From contig NZ_WBMR01000003.1 in assembly GCF_008923365.1 (NCBI RefSeq), positions 1-64,000 on the forward strand: DNA of 64,000 nt, read 5' to 3'. The stretch comes from Actinomadura montaniterrae (GTDB lineage Bacteria; Actinomycetota; Actinomycetes; Streptosporangiales; Streptosporangiaceae). Below are positions 57,296 through 64,000 of this stretch, in pieces. Below the pieces are notes generated by a model. That model was not told the DNA's origin. It ran no database searches and worked only from the letters and a program-made list of their open reading frames with translations. Made by a program: the position numbers and the translations under genes. Within the stretch, counting starts at the first letter, position 1, and each line of letters opens with the position of its first letter.

Positions 57296-57754
57296 TCAGG
57301 ACGTGCCGTCGCCGTCCTCGGGGGCGAGCCGCACCCAGACGGCGGCGAGGTTGCGCAGGTCGTCCTCCTCGAGCCGATCGAAGAAGAGCCTGCGCAGGTC
57401 GCTGTGCTGCTGCCTCCACGCCTTGCGCAGGAGCGCCCGCCCGTCCGCGGTCAGGACCACCTCGAAGCCGCGGCCGTCGTCGGCCGACCGGCGCCGCTCG
57501 ATCAGGCCCTGGCGCTCCAGCCGGTCGGCGAGCCGGGTGAAGCCGCCCGTGGACATCAGCCGGCGCTTGGCGAGCTCGGTCATGCGCATGCCGTCGCGGC
57601 CGGCCTCTCCGAGCAGGGCCAGGACGCTGTACTCGGCCATGCTCACGCCCAGAGGAGCAAGGCCGGCTTCGATCTCGCGCCAGATCCGGTCGTGCGCGTA
57701 CAGGAAGCCGCGCCAGGCTTCGTCCTCGAGCTCGCTCAACCGCGCGGTCGCCAT
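57296..57754 (-). CDS. MarR-family transcriptional regulator
   Basis: A 152-residue winged-helix protein: a dimerisation helix, then MAEYSVLALLGEAGRDGMRM, TELAKRRLMSTGGFTRLADR and the wing LERQGLIERRRSADDGRGFE with VVLTADGRALL. These are the standard MarR features. It is divergent from the F420-type oxidoreductase, and a perfect 20-bp palindrome lies between them, so it should repress both. The 291-bp gap to its left (57005-57295) holds nothing I can identify. Confidence 0.9.
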   Translation of the reverse strand: MATARLSELEDEAWRGFLYAHDRIWREIEAGLAPLGVSMAEYSVLALLGEAGRDGMRMTELAKRRLMSTGGFTRLADRLERQGLIERRRSADDGRGFEVVLTADGRALLRKAWRQQHSDLRRLFFDRLEEDDLRNLAAVWVRLAPEDGDGTS

Positions 57755-57820
57755 ACATCGACACTACCGCCCCGCCCATCACCGCCACGACCGGCCGTGC
57801 AGGCACGGACAGGCCGAAAT

Positions 57821-57840
57821 ATTTATCTGCACAGATAAAT
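57821..57840. promoter_or_regulatory. MarR operator: perfect 20-bp palindrome
   Basis: ATTTATCTGCACAGATAAAT, 9-bp arms around CA, in an AT-rich patch between the divergent MarR gene and the F420-type oxidoreductase gene. Length, symmetry and position are those of MarR-type operators. Confidence 0.8.
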
Positions 57841-57898
57841 CGATGATCGAGTGGCGCGGACATATGGTTGAAGAGTCAACTACTTTAAGGAGCGGATC

Positions 57899-58825
57899 AT
57901 GGCGACCGCACTCGGACTCGGCCTTCCGCAGAACCACCAGTACGACCTCGGCAGGGACGTGACCGACGTGGCGCGCGCCGCCGAGCGGATCGGATACGAA
58001 AGCCTGTGGGCCTATGAGCGGGCTCTGTTCCCCGAGCCCGCGACCCAGGGCCTGTACGGCATGCCGGGGGTGCCCTGGCCCGATTCCTACCGTGGCGTGG
58101 CCGAGCCGCTGGTGACGCTGGCCCTCGCGGCGGCGGCCACCGAACGGGTCCGGTTGGGCACCAGCGTGCTCGTGGCACCGCTGCACGGGCCGTTCCAACT
58201 GGCCAAGGCGCTGGCGACCCTGGACGCGGCGAGCGGCGGCCGGGTACTCGCCGGTTTCGGCACGGGCTGGTCCGTGGACGAGTACGCGGCCGCGGGCACC
58301 CGTCCCTTCGAGGAGCGCGGCAGGGCGCTGGACGAGGTGATCGCGGTGTGCCGGGCGGTGTGGGGTCCGGACCCGGTGACCTACGACGGTGAGACGACCC
58401 GGATCGCACCGGCGGTGGTCGGACCCAAGCCCGCCCGCCCGATCCTGATCTTCCTGGCCGCGGGCGGCAAGCGGGCGCTGCGCCTCGTCGACCATGCCGA
58501 CGGCTGGCTGCCCCTGGCCACCGGCATCGAGGAGGTCACCGCCCAGCGGCACGCCCTGCGGGCACTCGCGGCCGAACGCGGCCGCACCGAGCCGATCCGG
58601 ATCGCGCTGCGGAGCAACCCGCAGTACACGCCCGAGCCGTACGAGGGCGACGATCGCGCTCCGTTCCAGGGGGACGCCGAGCAAATTGCCGAGGACCTCG
58701 CCGCCTACGCGGCCAACGGCTTCGAGGAGATCATCGTCGACTTCCAGCAGAGCGTCCGCGACGCCCACGAGTTGAAGGACGTCGCCGCAGAGGTCTACGA
58801 GCGGGCGCGCGCGGCCGGGGTCTGA
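57899..58825 (+). CDS. LLM-class F420-dependent oxidoreductase
   Basis: A 308-residue luciferase-like protein of the TIGR03619-like F420 group: MATALGLGLPQNHQYDLGRD, IGYESLWAYERALFPEPATQ near 32, TERVRLGTSVLVAPLHGPFQ near 82 and GGRVLAGFGTGWSVDEYAAA near 118. The GFGTGW loop binds the cofactor phosphate. A good AAGGAG precedes the ATG. It is controlled by the divergent MarR through the palindrome at 57821. The substrate is unknown; such enzymes often detoxify quinones or act on imported aromatics. Confidence 0.9.
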   Translation: MATALGLGLPQNHQYDLGRDVTDVARAAERIGYESLWAYERALFPEPATQGLYGMPGVPWPDSYRGVAEPLVTLALAAAATERVRLGTSVLVAPLHGPFQLAKALATLDAASGGRVLAGFGTGWSVDEYAAAGTRPFEERGRALDEVIAVCRAVWGPDPVTYDGETTRIAPAVVGPKPARPILIFLAAGGKRALRLVDHADGWLPLATGIEEVTAQRHALRALAAERGRTEPIRIALRSNPQYTPEPYEGDDRAPFQGDAEQIAEDLAAYAANGFEEIIVDFQQSVRDAHELKDVAAEVYERARAAGV

Positions 58826-58901
58826 AACACCGGCCGGCTCGCCGGGGGCCCTCCGCACGGCTTGCTCCCGGCTTCCGGACCTGCCAGCACTCGGAAACTA
58901 T

Positions 58902-58923
58902 GTAGGCAGGCTACGTAGCCTAC
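58902..58923. promoter_or_regulatory. Nested palindrome upstream of MarR/transketolase
   Basis: The perfect 12-bp palindrome GGCTACGTAGCC (58909-58920) sits within an outer GTAGGC...GCCTAC pair (58902-58923). It lies 75 bases before the MarR ATG, a likely autoregulatory operator. Confidence 0.6.
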
Positions 58924-58997
58924 CTTATCAGTTAGGCCGTCCAATGGGTCGCGGTGGCAGCCGCGTAAACCGCCGGTCGTTGGAAAAGGACGTCGTG

Positions 58998-59579
58998 ATG
59001 ACGGGTGAATCGACGCAGCGGGCGTCGGATGCCGCGCAGGCGGCGGCCGAGGAACTGGCGATGGTGGTCCGCCGCCTGATCCGCCGGCTGGGTTCCGCGC
59101 CGACCGGCGGGCTGACGCCGGCGCAGCGGTCGGTGCTGCTGCGGCTGGAGAAGGACGGCGCGTCCTCCACGACGTTCCTGGCCATCGCCGAGGGCGTCCG
59201 GTCGCAGTCGATGACGGCGACGCTCAAGTCCCTGGACGCGCTCGGGCTGATCGAGCGCCGGCCCGACCCCGGCGACGGCCGCCGGCAGATCATCACCCTG
59301 AGCGCCCAGGGCCGTGACCGGGTCGCCCGTGACCGCCGGGAACGGCGCTCGTGGCTCGCCGAGGAGATGGACCGGCGATTCGGGCCCGAGCAGCTGGCGA
59401 CGATCAACGAGGCGCTGTCGCTACTCGGTGAACTGGCGGACCAGCGACCTCCCGGCCCGGCCCGACCGGTCGCCGCCGACCCCGGGTCCGGCCCCTCCGA
59501 CGCTTCCGTCAGAGCCGTCACCGCTCCTTCGAGCGGCGGCGAACCCTCGCCGCCCGCCCACGAAAGGCTTTCACCATGA
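58998..59579 (+). CDS. MarR-family transcriptional regulator
   Basis: A 193-residue winged-helix regulator: GGLTPAQRSVLLRLEKDGAS, IAEGVRSQSMTATLKSLDAL, then the wing GLIERRPDPGDGRRQIITLS. The C-terminal 40 residues are Pro/Ser-rich and unstructured-looking. The ATG at 58998 follows AAGGA; an upstream start (58944) is less likely. It overlaps the transketolase ATG (ATGA), so regulator and enzyme are co-translated, which is unusual for a transketolase. Confidence 0.87.
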   Translation: MTGESTQRASDAAQAAAEELAMVVRRLIRRLGSAPTGGLTPAQRSVLLRLEKDGASSTTFLAIAEGVRSQSMTATLKSLDALGLIERRPDPGDGRRQIITLSAQGRDRVARDRRERRSWLAEEMDRRFGPEQLATINEALSLLGELADQRPPGPARPVAADPGSGPSDASVRAVTAPSSGGEPSPPAHERLSP

Positions 59580-61446
59580 CCACGGCCCGGACGACCACGC
59601 TCGACCCCGGAAGCGATCTGTCCCAGGTCATGGAACTCGCGCAGCAACTGCGCGTGGACTCGGTACGCGCCAGCACCGCGGCCGGCTCCGGGCATCCCAC
59701 CTCGAGCCTGTCCGCGGCCGATCTGATGGCGGTCCTGATGACCCGCCATCTGCGCTACGACTGGGAATCGCCGGACAACCCCGAGAGCGACCACCTCATC
59801 TTCTCCAAGGGGCACGCCTCTCCCCTTCTGTACGCGATGTTCAAAGCGGCCGGCGTCGTCAGCGACGACGAGCTGACCAAGACTTACCGCCGCTTCGGCC
59901 ACCGCCTGCAGGGGCACCCACCCCCGTACTGCCCTGGGTGGACGTGGCCACCGGTTCCCTGGGGCAGGGCATCGCCTACGGAGTCGGCATCGCGCTGGCC
60001 GGCCGCGAACTGGAAGACCGGCCCTACCGGGTGTGGGTGCTGTGCGGAGACAGCGAGATGTCCGAAGGTTCGGTGTGGGAGGCCCTCGACGCAGCAGGCC
60101 ACCACCGGCTGGCCAACTTCACCGCCCTCATCGACGTCAACCGCCTCGGGCAGCGGGGCCCCACCGAGCTGGAGTGGGACACCGGCGCCTACGCCCGCCG
60201 CGTCGAGGCGTTCGGCTGCCGCGCGATCGTGATCGACGGGCACGACCTGCACGCGATCGACCAGGCCCTGGCCACCGCCGCCGACGGCCAGGCCCCGACC
60301 GTCATCGTCGCCAAGACCGTCAAGGGCCGCGGTGTGGCCGAGGTCGCCGACAAGGAGGGCTGGCACGGCAAACCCCTCCCCGAGGACATGGCCGACCGCG
60401 CCGTCGCCGAACTGGGCGGACTCCGCCACCTGCGCGTCCGCGGCCCCCAGCCGCCCGAACCCGCGCCCGTCCCCGCCCCGGACGTCCAGCCCGTCATCCT
60501 GCCTCGCTTCGACATCGGCGAGAAGGTCGCCACCCGCGCCGCCTTCGGAGCTGCGCTGGCCGCCCTGGGCGCCCGCCCCGACGTCGTCGCACTGGACGCC
60601 GAGGTCGGCAACTCCACCCATGCCGAAGACTTCGAAAAGGCCCACCCCGAGCGGTACTTCCAGACCTACATCGCCGAACAGCAGATGATCGCCACCGCCG
60701 TCGGCATGGCCGTCCGCGGCTACCGCCCCTACGCCACCACCTTCGCCGCCTTCCTCACCCGCGCCCACGACTTCATCCGCATGGCGGCCGTCTCCCAGAT
60801 CACCATGGCACTGTGCGGCACCCACAGCGGCGTCGAGATCGGCGCCGACGGCCCCTCCCAGATGGGCGTCGAAGACCTCGCGATGATGCGCGCCATCCGC
60901 GGCTCCACCGTCCTTTATCCGAGCGACGCCACGTCCGCGGCCGCCCTGACCGCCGCCCTCGCCGACCTCGACGGCGTCTCCTACCTGCGCACCACCCGCG
61001 GCGCCTACCCCGTGCTCTACCGCAGCGACGAGACCTTCCCCGTGGGCGGCTCCAAGACCCTCCGCCACAGCGAGCACGACCAGGTCACCCTCATCGGCGC
61101 CGGCGTCACCCTGCATGAGTGCCTCGCCGCCGCCGAACACCTCGCCGCCGACGGCATCCAGGCGCGCGTCGTCGACCTGTACTCCATCAAGCCGATCGAC
61201 ACCGCCGCCCTCACCGCCGCCGCCCGGGAAACCGGTGCTCTGGTCGTCGCAGAAGACCACCACCCCGAAGGCGGGATCGCAGAGGCCGTCCTGTCGGCGC
61301 TCAGCACCGCCGGCGCCCACCCCGCCTTCGCCCACCTCGCCGTCACCGGCCTGCCCGGCTCCGGCACCACCAGCGAACTCATCGAAGCCGCCGGCATCTC
61401 CCGCACCCACATCGCCCAGGCGGCCCGTGCCCTGGTCAGGCGATAA
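59576..61446 (+). pseudogene. tkt: Transketolase interrupted by a single-base deletion
   Basis: Frame 1 (from ATG 59576) gives the thiamine-diphosphate N-domain: AQQLRVDSVRASTAAGSGHP, HLIFSKGHASPLLYAMFKAA and YRRFGHRLQGHP. At the C-run near 59917 the frame is lost. In the next frame it continues PVLPWVDVATGSLGQGIAYG, VLCGDSEMSEGSVWEALDAA, the Pyr domain (YIAEQQMIATAVGMAVRGYR) and the C-domain to 61446. Restoring one C gives about 623 residues, the usual length of single-chain actinobacterial transketolases, with no other damage. Since the rest is intact, a sequencing error or very recent mutation is likely. It is coupled to the MarR gene. Confidence 0.8.
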
Positions 61447-61532
61447 CAAGGGGCCCGATAGCAAGGGTCCGGGGCTTCCATTGTCGATTTCCGAAGTCCT
61501 CTGCACGGATGTCCAAAGTCCTCTTCACTGAA

Positions 61533-61565
61533 ACGGCAGACGGCAGACGGCAGACGGCAGACGGC
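61533..61565 (+). repeat. Tandem 7-bp repeat (ACGGCAG, 4.7 copies)
   Basis: ACGGCAG occurs four times head to tail and then partially, just past the TetR stop at 61573 on the opposite strand. Slippage-prone and likely variable between strains. No gene lies between 61447 and 61572. Confidence 0.8.
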
Positions 61566-61572
61566 CTCAGGG

Positions 61573-62175
61573 CTATCGGTCGAGACCGGCTGCGTAACGC
61601 ATCGCCTTCCGGGCGCGGGTCGCGGCCGATGGGTCTTCGAGCAACTGGATCTCTTGGTTGGCGGCCATGGAAAGGCCGCTCAGCGTGGTGGCGACTTCCT
61701 TCGGCGGGCGGTGCGGGCCGGGCATTTCGGCCTGGGCGGCGGCGACCTCGGTGGTCAGCTGTTCACGCCAGGAGGTGAGGATGCTTTGCAGCCGGTCGCG
61801 CAGGGGGCCGGGGCGGCCATCGAGTTCGGAGGAGGCGGCGGTGACGAAGCAGCCGCCGGGGAACGGGCAGTCGGCCAGGTAGTTCACCCACGCCGTGATC
61901 AACCGTTCGAGGCGGCGCCGGCCGGGCGGCATGTCGGCCAACGGTTCGACGACTACCGCGCGGAAGACCGTGCTGGCCTGTTCGAGCGCGGCTTGGAGCA
62001 GCCGCTCGCGGGAGCCGAAGGGGCCGATCAGCCCGGCTTTGCTCATGCCGAGGTGCTGCGCGAGGGATCCGACCGTCAAGCCTTCCAGGCCCACACGAGA
62101 TGCCTCGTCGACCGCGGCCCGCACGATCCGCGCACGAGTCCGCTCCGCTTCGACCACTGAGCGACGGGGAGACAT
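61573..62175 (-). CDS. TetR-family regulator
   Basis: A 200-residue regulator: MSPRRSVVEAERTRARIVRA, then the helix-turn-helix LTVGSLAQHLGMSKAGLIGP with FGSRERLLQAALEQAS, and a TetR_C_16/YxaF-like C-terminal domain containing CPFPGGCFVTAASSELDGRP. The ATG at 62175 removes an upstream extension that would overlap the operators. It is divergent from the TIGR03086 gene with two near-palindromes between, so it represses both. Confidence 0.88.
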   Translation of the reverse strand: MSPRRSVVEAERTRARIVRAAVDEASRVGLEGLTVGSLAQHLGMSKAGLIGPFGSRERLLQAALEQASTVFRAVVVEPLADMPPGRRRLERLITAWVNYLADCPFPGGCFVTAASSELDGRPGPLRDRLQSILTSWREQLTTEVAAAQAEMPGPHRPPKEVATTLSGLSMAANQEIQLLEDPSAATRARKAMRYAAGLDR

Positions 62176-62187
62176 ACAGCTGAGCAT

Positions 62188-62229
62188 AGCGAACGACCGT
62201 ACGCTATTGTTGGCGTACGACCGTTCGCT
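62188..62229. promoter_or_regulatory. Two tandem TetR operators
   Basis: O1 AGCGAACGACCGTACGCT at 62188-62205 and O2 GGCGTACGACCGTTCGCT at 62212-62229 share the 18-bp consensus (A/G)GCG(A/T)ACGACCGT(A/T)CGCT, with centres 24 bases apart. They fill most of the TetR/TIGR03086 divergent promoter. Confidence 0.8.
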
Positions 62230-62261
62230 ATATGTTGGGTGCCTTTGATGGGAGTAGGACC

Positions 62262-62834
62262 GTGGACCTGACTGACCTCCTGCGCTTGGACGCGACCGCA
62301 CTCGCCCTGATCGGCCACGACGTGGCACTGATCCCGGATTCCGCGTTGGCGAACCCGACGCCGTGCGAGGGCTGGACGGTTGCGGATCTGCTCCGCCACA
62401 TGAACGAACGCCACGACGCTGTGGCCCAGACCGTGCTTGCCTCCGTTAAGGAAAGTGACGACCCGCGCGATGACTTCGCCCGCATCGCAGCGCGCTGGAT
62501 GGCTGCCCTCGAAAAGACCGGCCAGACCGTGGAGATCCCGTGGCGAGGGCCGACATCGACTGAATGGGTGCTCGGCGTCCACGTCGTCGACATGTTGGTA
62601 CATCGCTGGGACCTGGCCAGCGCTCTTCAGACCCCACTGGTCGTACCGGCCAGGCTGGCAGAAGCCGCGTTGCCGCTCGCCCGAGCCAACACCGCCCCCG
62701 GTAGTCCCCTGAACGGACCCGGTGGTGCCTATCGTCAGCCCTTCGCCGAGGACCCGACCAACTCGGTGATGGACAACATCGTCGCACTCCTCGGCCGGAA
62801 CCCCCGATGGTCCGCCCAAGATCACGAACGATAG
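62262..62834 (+). CDS. TIGR03086-family (DinB-like/mycothiol-dependent isomerase-like) protein
   Basis: A 190-residue helical protein: TDLLRLDATALALIGHDVAL, NPTPCEGWTVADLLRHMNER (the C-x-GW-x-V-x-DLL-x-H signature of the family) and VLGVHVVDMLVHRWDLASAL, with His residues placed as in the maleylpyruvate-isomerase N-domain metal site. The GTG at 62262 follows GGGAGTAGGA; the ATG at 62232 would overlap operator O2 closely and add unconserved residues. Members are thought to be metal-dependent mycothiol or bacillithiol transferases. Controlled by the divergent TetR. Confidence 0.82.
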   Translation: MDLTDLLRLDATALALIGHDVALIPDSALANPTPCEGWTVADLLRHMNERHDAVAQTVLASVKESDDPRDDFARIAARWMAALEKTGQTVEIPWRGPTSTEWVLGVHVVDMLVHRWDLASALQTPLVVPARLAEAALPLARANTAPGSPLNGPGGAYRQPFAEDPTNSVMDNIVALLGRNPRWSAQDHER

Positions 62835-62991
62835 GTGGTGGTGGCTGGCACGGTGGCAGGGGCTGCTGTCCGGTTGCGCGTTCGAGAGCGCGGTAGACGG
62901 TGGCGCGGCCGACGCAGAAGACCTCCAACAACTCGGCGATGGTGTAGTCCCTGACTGTGAACACGACTACGGGAATCGACATCGTCTGCAA
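62835..62991 (-). pseudogene. Serine recombinase C-terminal helix-turn-helix remnant
   Basis: Leftward, VRDYTIAELLEVFCVGRATV-YRALERA matches the Hin/Tn3-resolvase C-terminal HTH (YTIAELAELFGVSRPTVYRAL). About 50 codons are present without a catalytic domain. It is separate from the complete recombinase at 63271-63879, so it is debris from another element. Confidence 0.6.
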
Positions 62992-63011
62992 CCGCGCACA
63001 CGTTCGGATCA

Positions 63012-63257
63012 GCGTTTGGGGGCCCGGTACTTCTTGAGCAGAGCGGTGATCTTCTCGTGGTCGGCGCCGCCATTCAGTTCGGTGAGCAGGTCATCTGGAC
63101 ACAGTTCGTTGAGCTCTCCCCACCATCGGCGTGCCTTGGTGTCCCAGATCCAGTAGCCCAGGGGCAACCGATGAGTAGGAGGCGGTACGTAGCGAGAGGA
63201 GTGCCAGGCGGGGAGCTGTGCTCTGGGGTAAAGCCGCAGCGCTGCGGATCGCAGTCC
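63012..63257 (-). CDS. Possible small protein of unknown family
   Basis: A leftward frame open for about 80 codons ends at a stop near 63012. It reads LRLYPRAQLPAWHSSRYVPP, HRLPLGYWIWDTKARRWWGE, LNELCPDDLLTELNGGADHE and KITALLKKYRAPKR. Codon use and the acidic-basic C-terminus look protein-like, but no ATG or GTG is seen at the expected position (a TTG near 63176 is possible), and I know no homologue. It may be a gene truncated by insertion of the neighbouring recombinase unit. Confidence 0.3.
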
Positions 63258-63270
63258 GCCTTGCGGCGCC

Positions 63271-63879
63271 TTATGCCGGCCCGCCCGGTCTCGCGAGGTA
63301 GCGGTGCAGGGAAGTTTTGGGGATGCCGGTCTTGGCGGCGATGACGCCGAGAGAGTCGCCCTGGGCCTTCAGTAGTCGCGCGTACTCGATCTTGTCTTCC
63401 GGGTGGGCCACGGGTCGACCGATCTGGCGGCCGGCGGCTTGGGCGACGGCTCGGGCGTGGGCGGCGCGTTCGGCGGTGAAGGTGCGTTCCATCTCGGCGA
63501 ACAGCGCCAACAGCAGGAACGCGATCCGGCCCATGCCCTCGTCGGCGGTGTTGATCGGCAGCGGGTCGGCCAGGGACCGCACACCGATCTCTTTCTCGGC
63601 CAGCTCGTGCACGAGGTTGAGGACCTCGCGTAGGTTGCGGCCGATCCGGTCGAGGGTGTGCACGACGATGGTGTCGCCGGATCGGGCGTAGGCCAACAGT
63701 TGGTTCAGGCCGTCACGGTCGATGGTGGCCCCGGTCTTCTTGTCGACGTAGATCCGTTCATCGCCGATGCCGACGGCGGCCAGGGCGTCGAGTTGGCGGG
63801 TGAGGGACTGCTTGGTGGTGGAGACGCGCGCGTAGCCGAGCTCCAGTCCACCGGTGGGGTGATCGTTGCCGGTTCCCAT
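63271..63879 (-). CDS. Serine recombinase (resolvase/invertase family)
   Basis: A complete 202-residue resolvase: [20 protein letters not shown] with catalytic Ser20, [40 protein letters not shown] (the R-x-x-R active-site arginines), and a C-terminal HTH ([20 protein letters not shown]). It fits Tn3-type resolvases or related invertases. The start at 63879 is preceded by a region with repeated and inverted motifs that may be its res site. It is probably part of a transposon or integrated element whose remainder lies beyond the right edge. Confidence 0.92.
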   Translation of the reverse strand: MGTGNDHPTGGLELGYARVSTTKQSLTRQLDALAAVGIGDERIYVDKKTGATIDRDGLNQLLAYARSGDTIVVHTLDRIGRNLREVLNLVHELAEKEIGVRSLADPLPINTADEGMGRIAFLLLALFAEMERTFTAERAAHARAVAQAAGRQIGRPVAHPEDKIEYARLLKAQGDSLGVIAAKTGIPKTSLHRYLARPGGPA

Positions 63880-63915
63880 CCCGAGATCGTACCGGAAATC
63901 ATCTCCGTACTCCGG

Positions 63916-63988
63916 TTTCGGAACGCTACTTGTGGAATGAATTTCGGAACGAGCGGTGTCCGGCAGTGTCCGATCTTTGGAAGATCGG
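63916..63988. other. Candidate res-like site upstream of the serine recombinase
   Basis: The direct repeat TTTCGGAACG occurs at 63916-63925 and 63942-63951, 26 bases apart. It is followed by the hairpin CCGATCTT-TGG-AAGATCGG at 63970-63988. Resolvases act at clusters of inverted or direct binding sites next to their gene (established), so this is a plausible recombination site. It is truncated by the window end. Confidence 0.4.
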
Positions 63989-64000
63989 TGACACGCCGCC

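Noticed and set aside
59884..61506. A 540-codon leftward Gly/Asp/Val-rich frame opposite the transketolase
   Set aside because: Repetitive translation without motifs; the thiamine-diphosphate motifs are on the plus strand.
61533..61565. CRISPR-like array
   Set aside because: The units are 7 bp with no spacers, and no cas genes are in the window; this is a simple tandem repeat.

Overview
The window is high-GC DNA with the codon bias of a filamentous actinomycete. GTG starts, GTGA/ATGA stop-start overlaps, F420-type luciferase-like oxidoreductases, and an ECF sigma factor followed by a CU044_5270-type partner all fit an Actinomadura/Streptosporangium-like genome (inference; there is no rRNA or other phylogenetic marker here). 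I saw no tRNA, rRNA or CRISPR. The content is accessory: several catabolic modules, each with its own transporter and regulator, separated by stretches of decayed insertion sequences.

Layout. 1-184: left-edge IS5-like transposase end abutting a double terminator hairpin. 196-6925: divergent CoA-ester module (SDR, two MaoC half-hydratases and an orphan substrate-binding lipoprotein leftward; ferredoxin reductase, 7Fe ferredoxin, a deleted luciferase-like gene and a double CaiB CoA-transferase rightward). 7373-10075: secreted GH3 glycosidase. 10176-16111: TetR, PhzA/B-like protein, sugar ABC transporter (no ATPase) and FAD monooxygenase. 16147-28162: aromatic-type catabolic region with MFS importer, oxygenase reductase, LigB extradiol dioxygenase, TetR, F420-type oxidoreductase, SDR, Rieske oxygenase, a 51-residue membrane protein, a degenerate M20 protein and two alpha/beta hydrolases. 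Three copies of one composite operator (GTAC-N3-GTAC-N-GTAC) tie the transporter, reductase and Rieske operons together. 28433-35118: SDR pair with TetR, GH76 mannanase, DeoR regulator, ECF sigma pair. 35500-41000: IS3, IS21 and IS256 remnants, a broken tyrosine recombinase, an alcohol dehydrogenase with its TetR, and an aminoglycoside-phosphotransferase-like gene.

41187-51332 is a compact same-strand cluster: aldehyde dehydrogenase, ureohydrolase, N,N-dimethylformamidase-like large subunit, cupin, PucR regulator, APC permease and a large PHP-type metallohydrolase. It reads as a catabolic island for a guanidino/amide nitrogen compound whose substrate I cannot name. It is one of the two best candidates for an undescribed system; the other is the GTAC regulon.

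51361-53967 carries flavin enzymes (FMN reductase, luciferase-like monooxygenase, azoreductase). 54200-57004 is decaying: MFS, SDR and IS5 fragments, a frameshifted SDR and a damaged AraC gene. 57296-61446 holds two MarR regulators, an F420-type oxidoreductase and a transketolase interrupted by one missing base. 61573-62834 is a TetR/TIGR03086 divergent pair with two tandem operators. The right end carries a serine recombinase, a possible res-like region and remnants of another recombinase. Several reading-frame breaks lie in short C/G runs, so sequencing error must be excluded before they are called pseudogenes.
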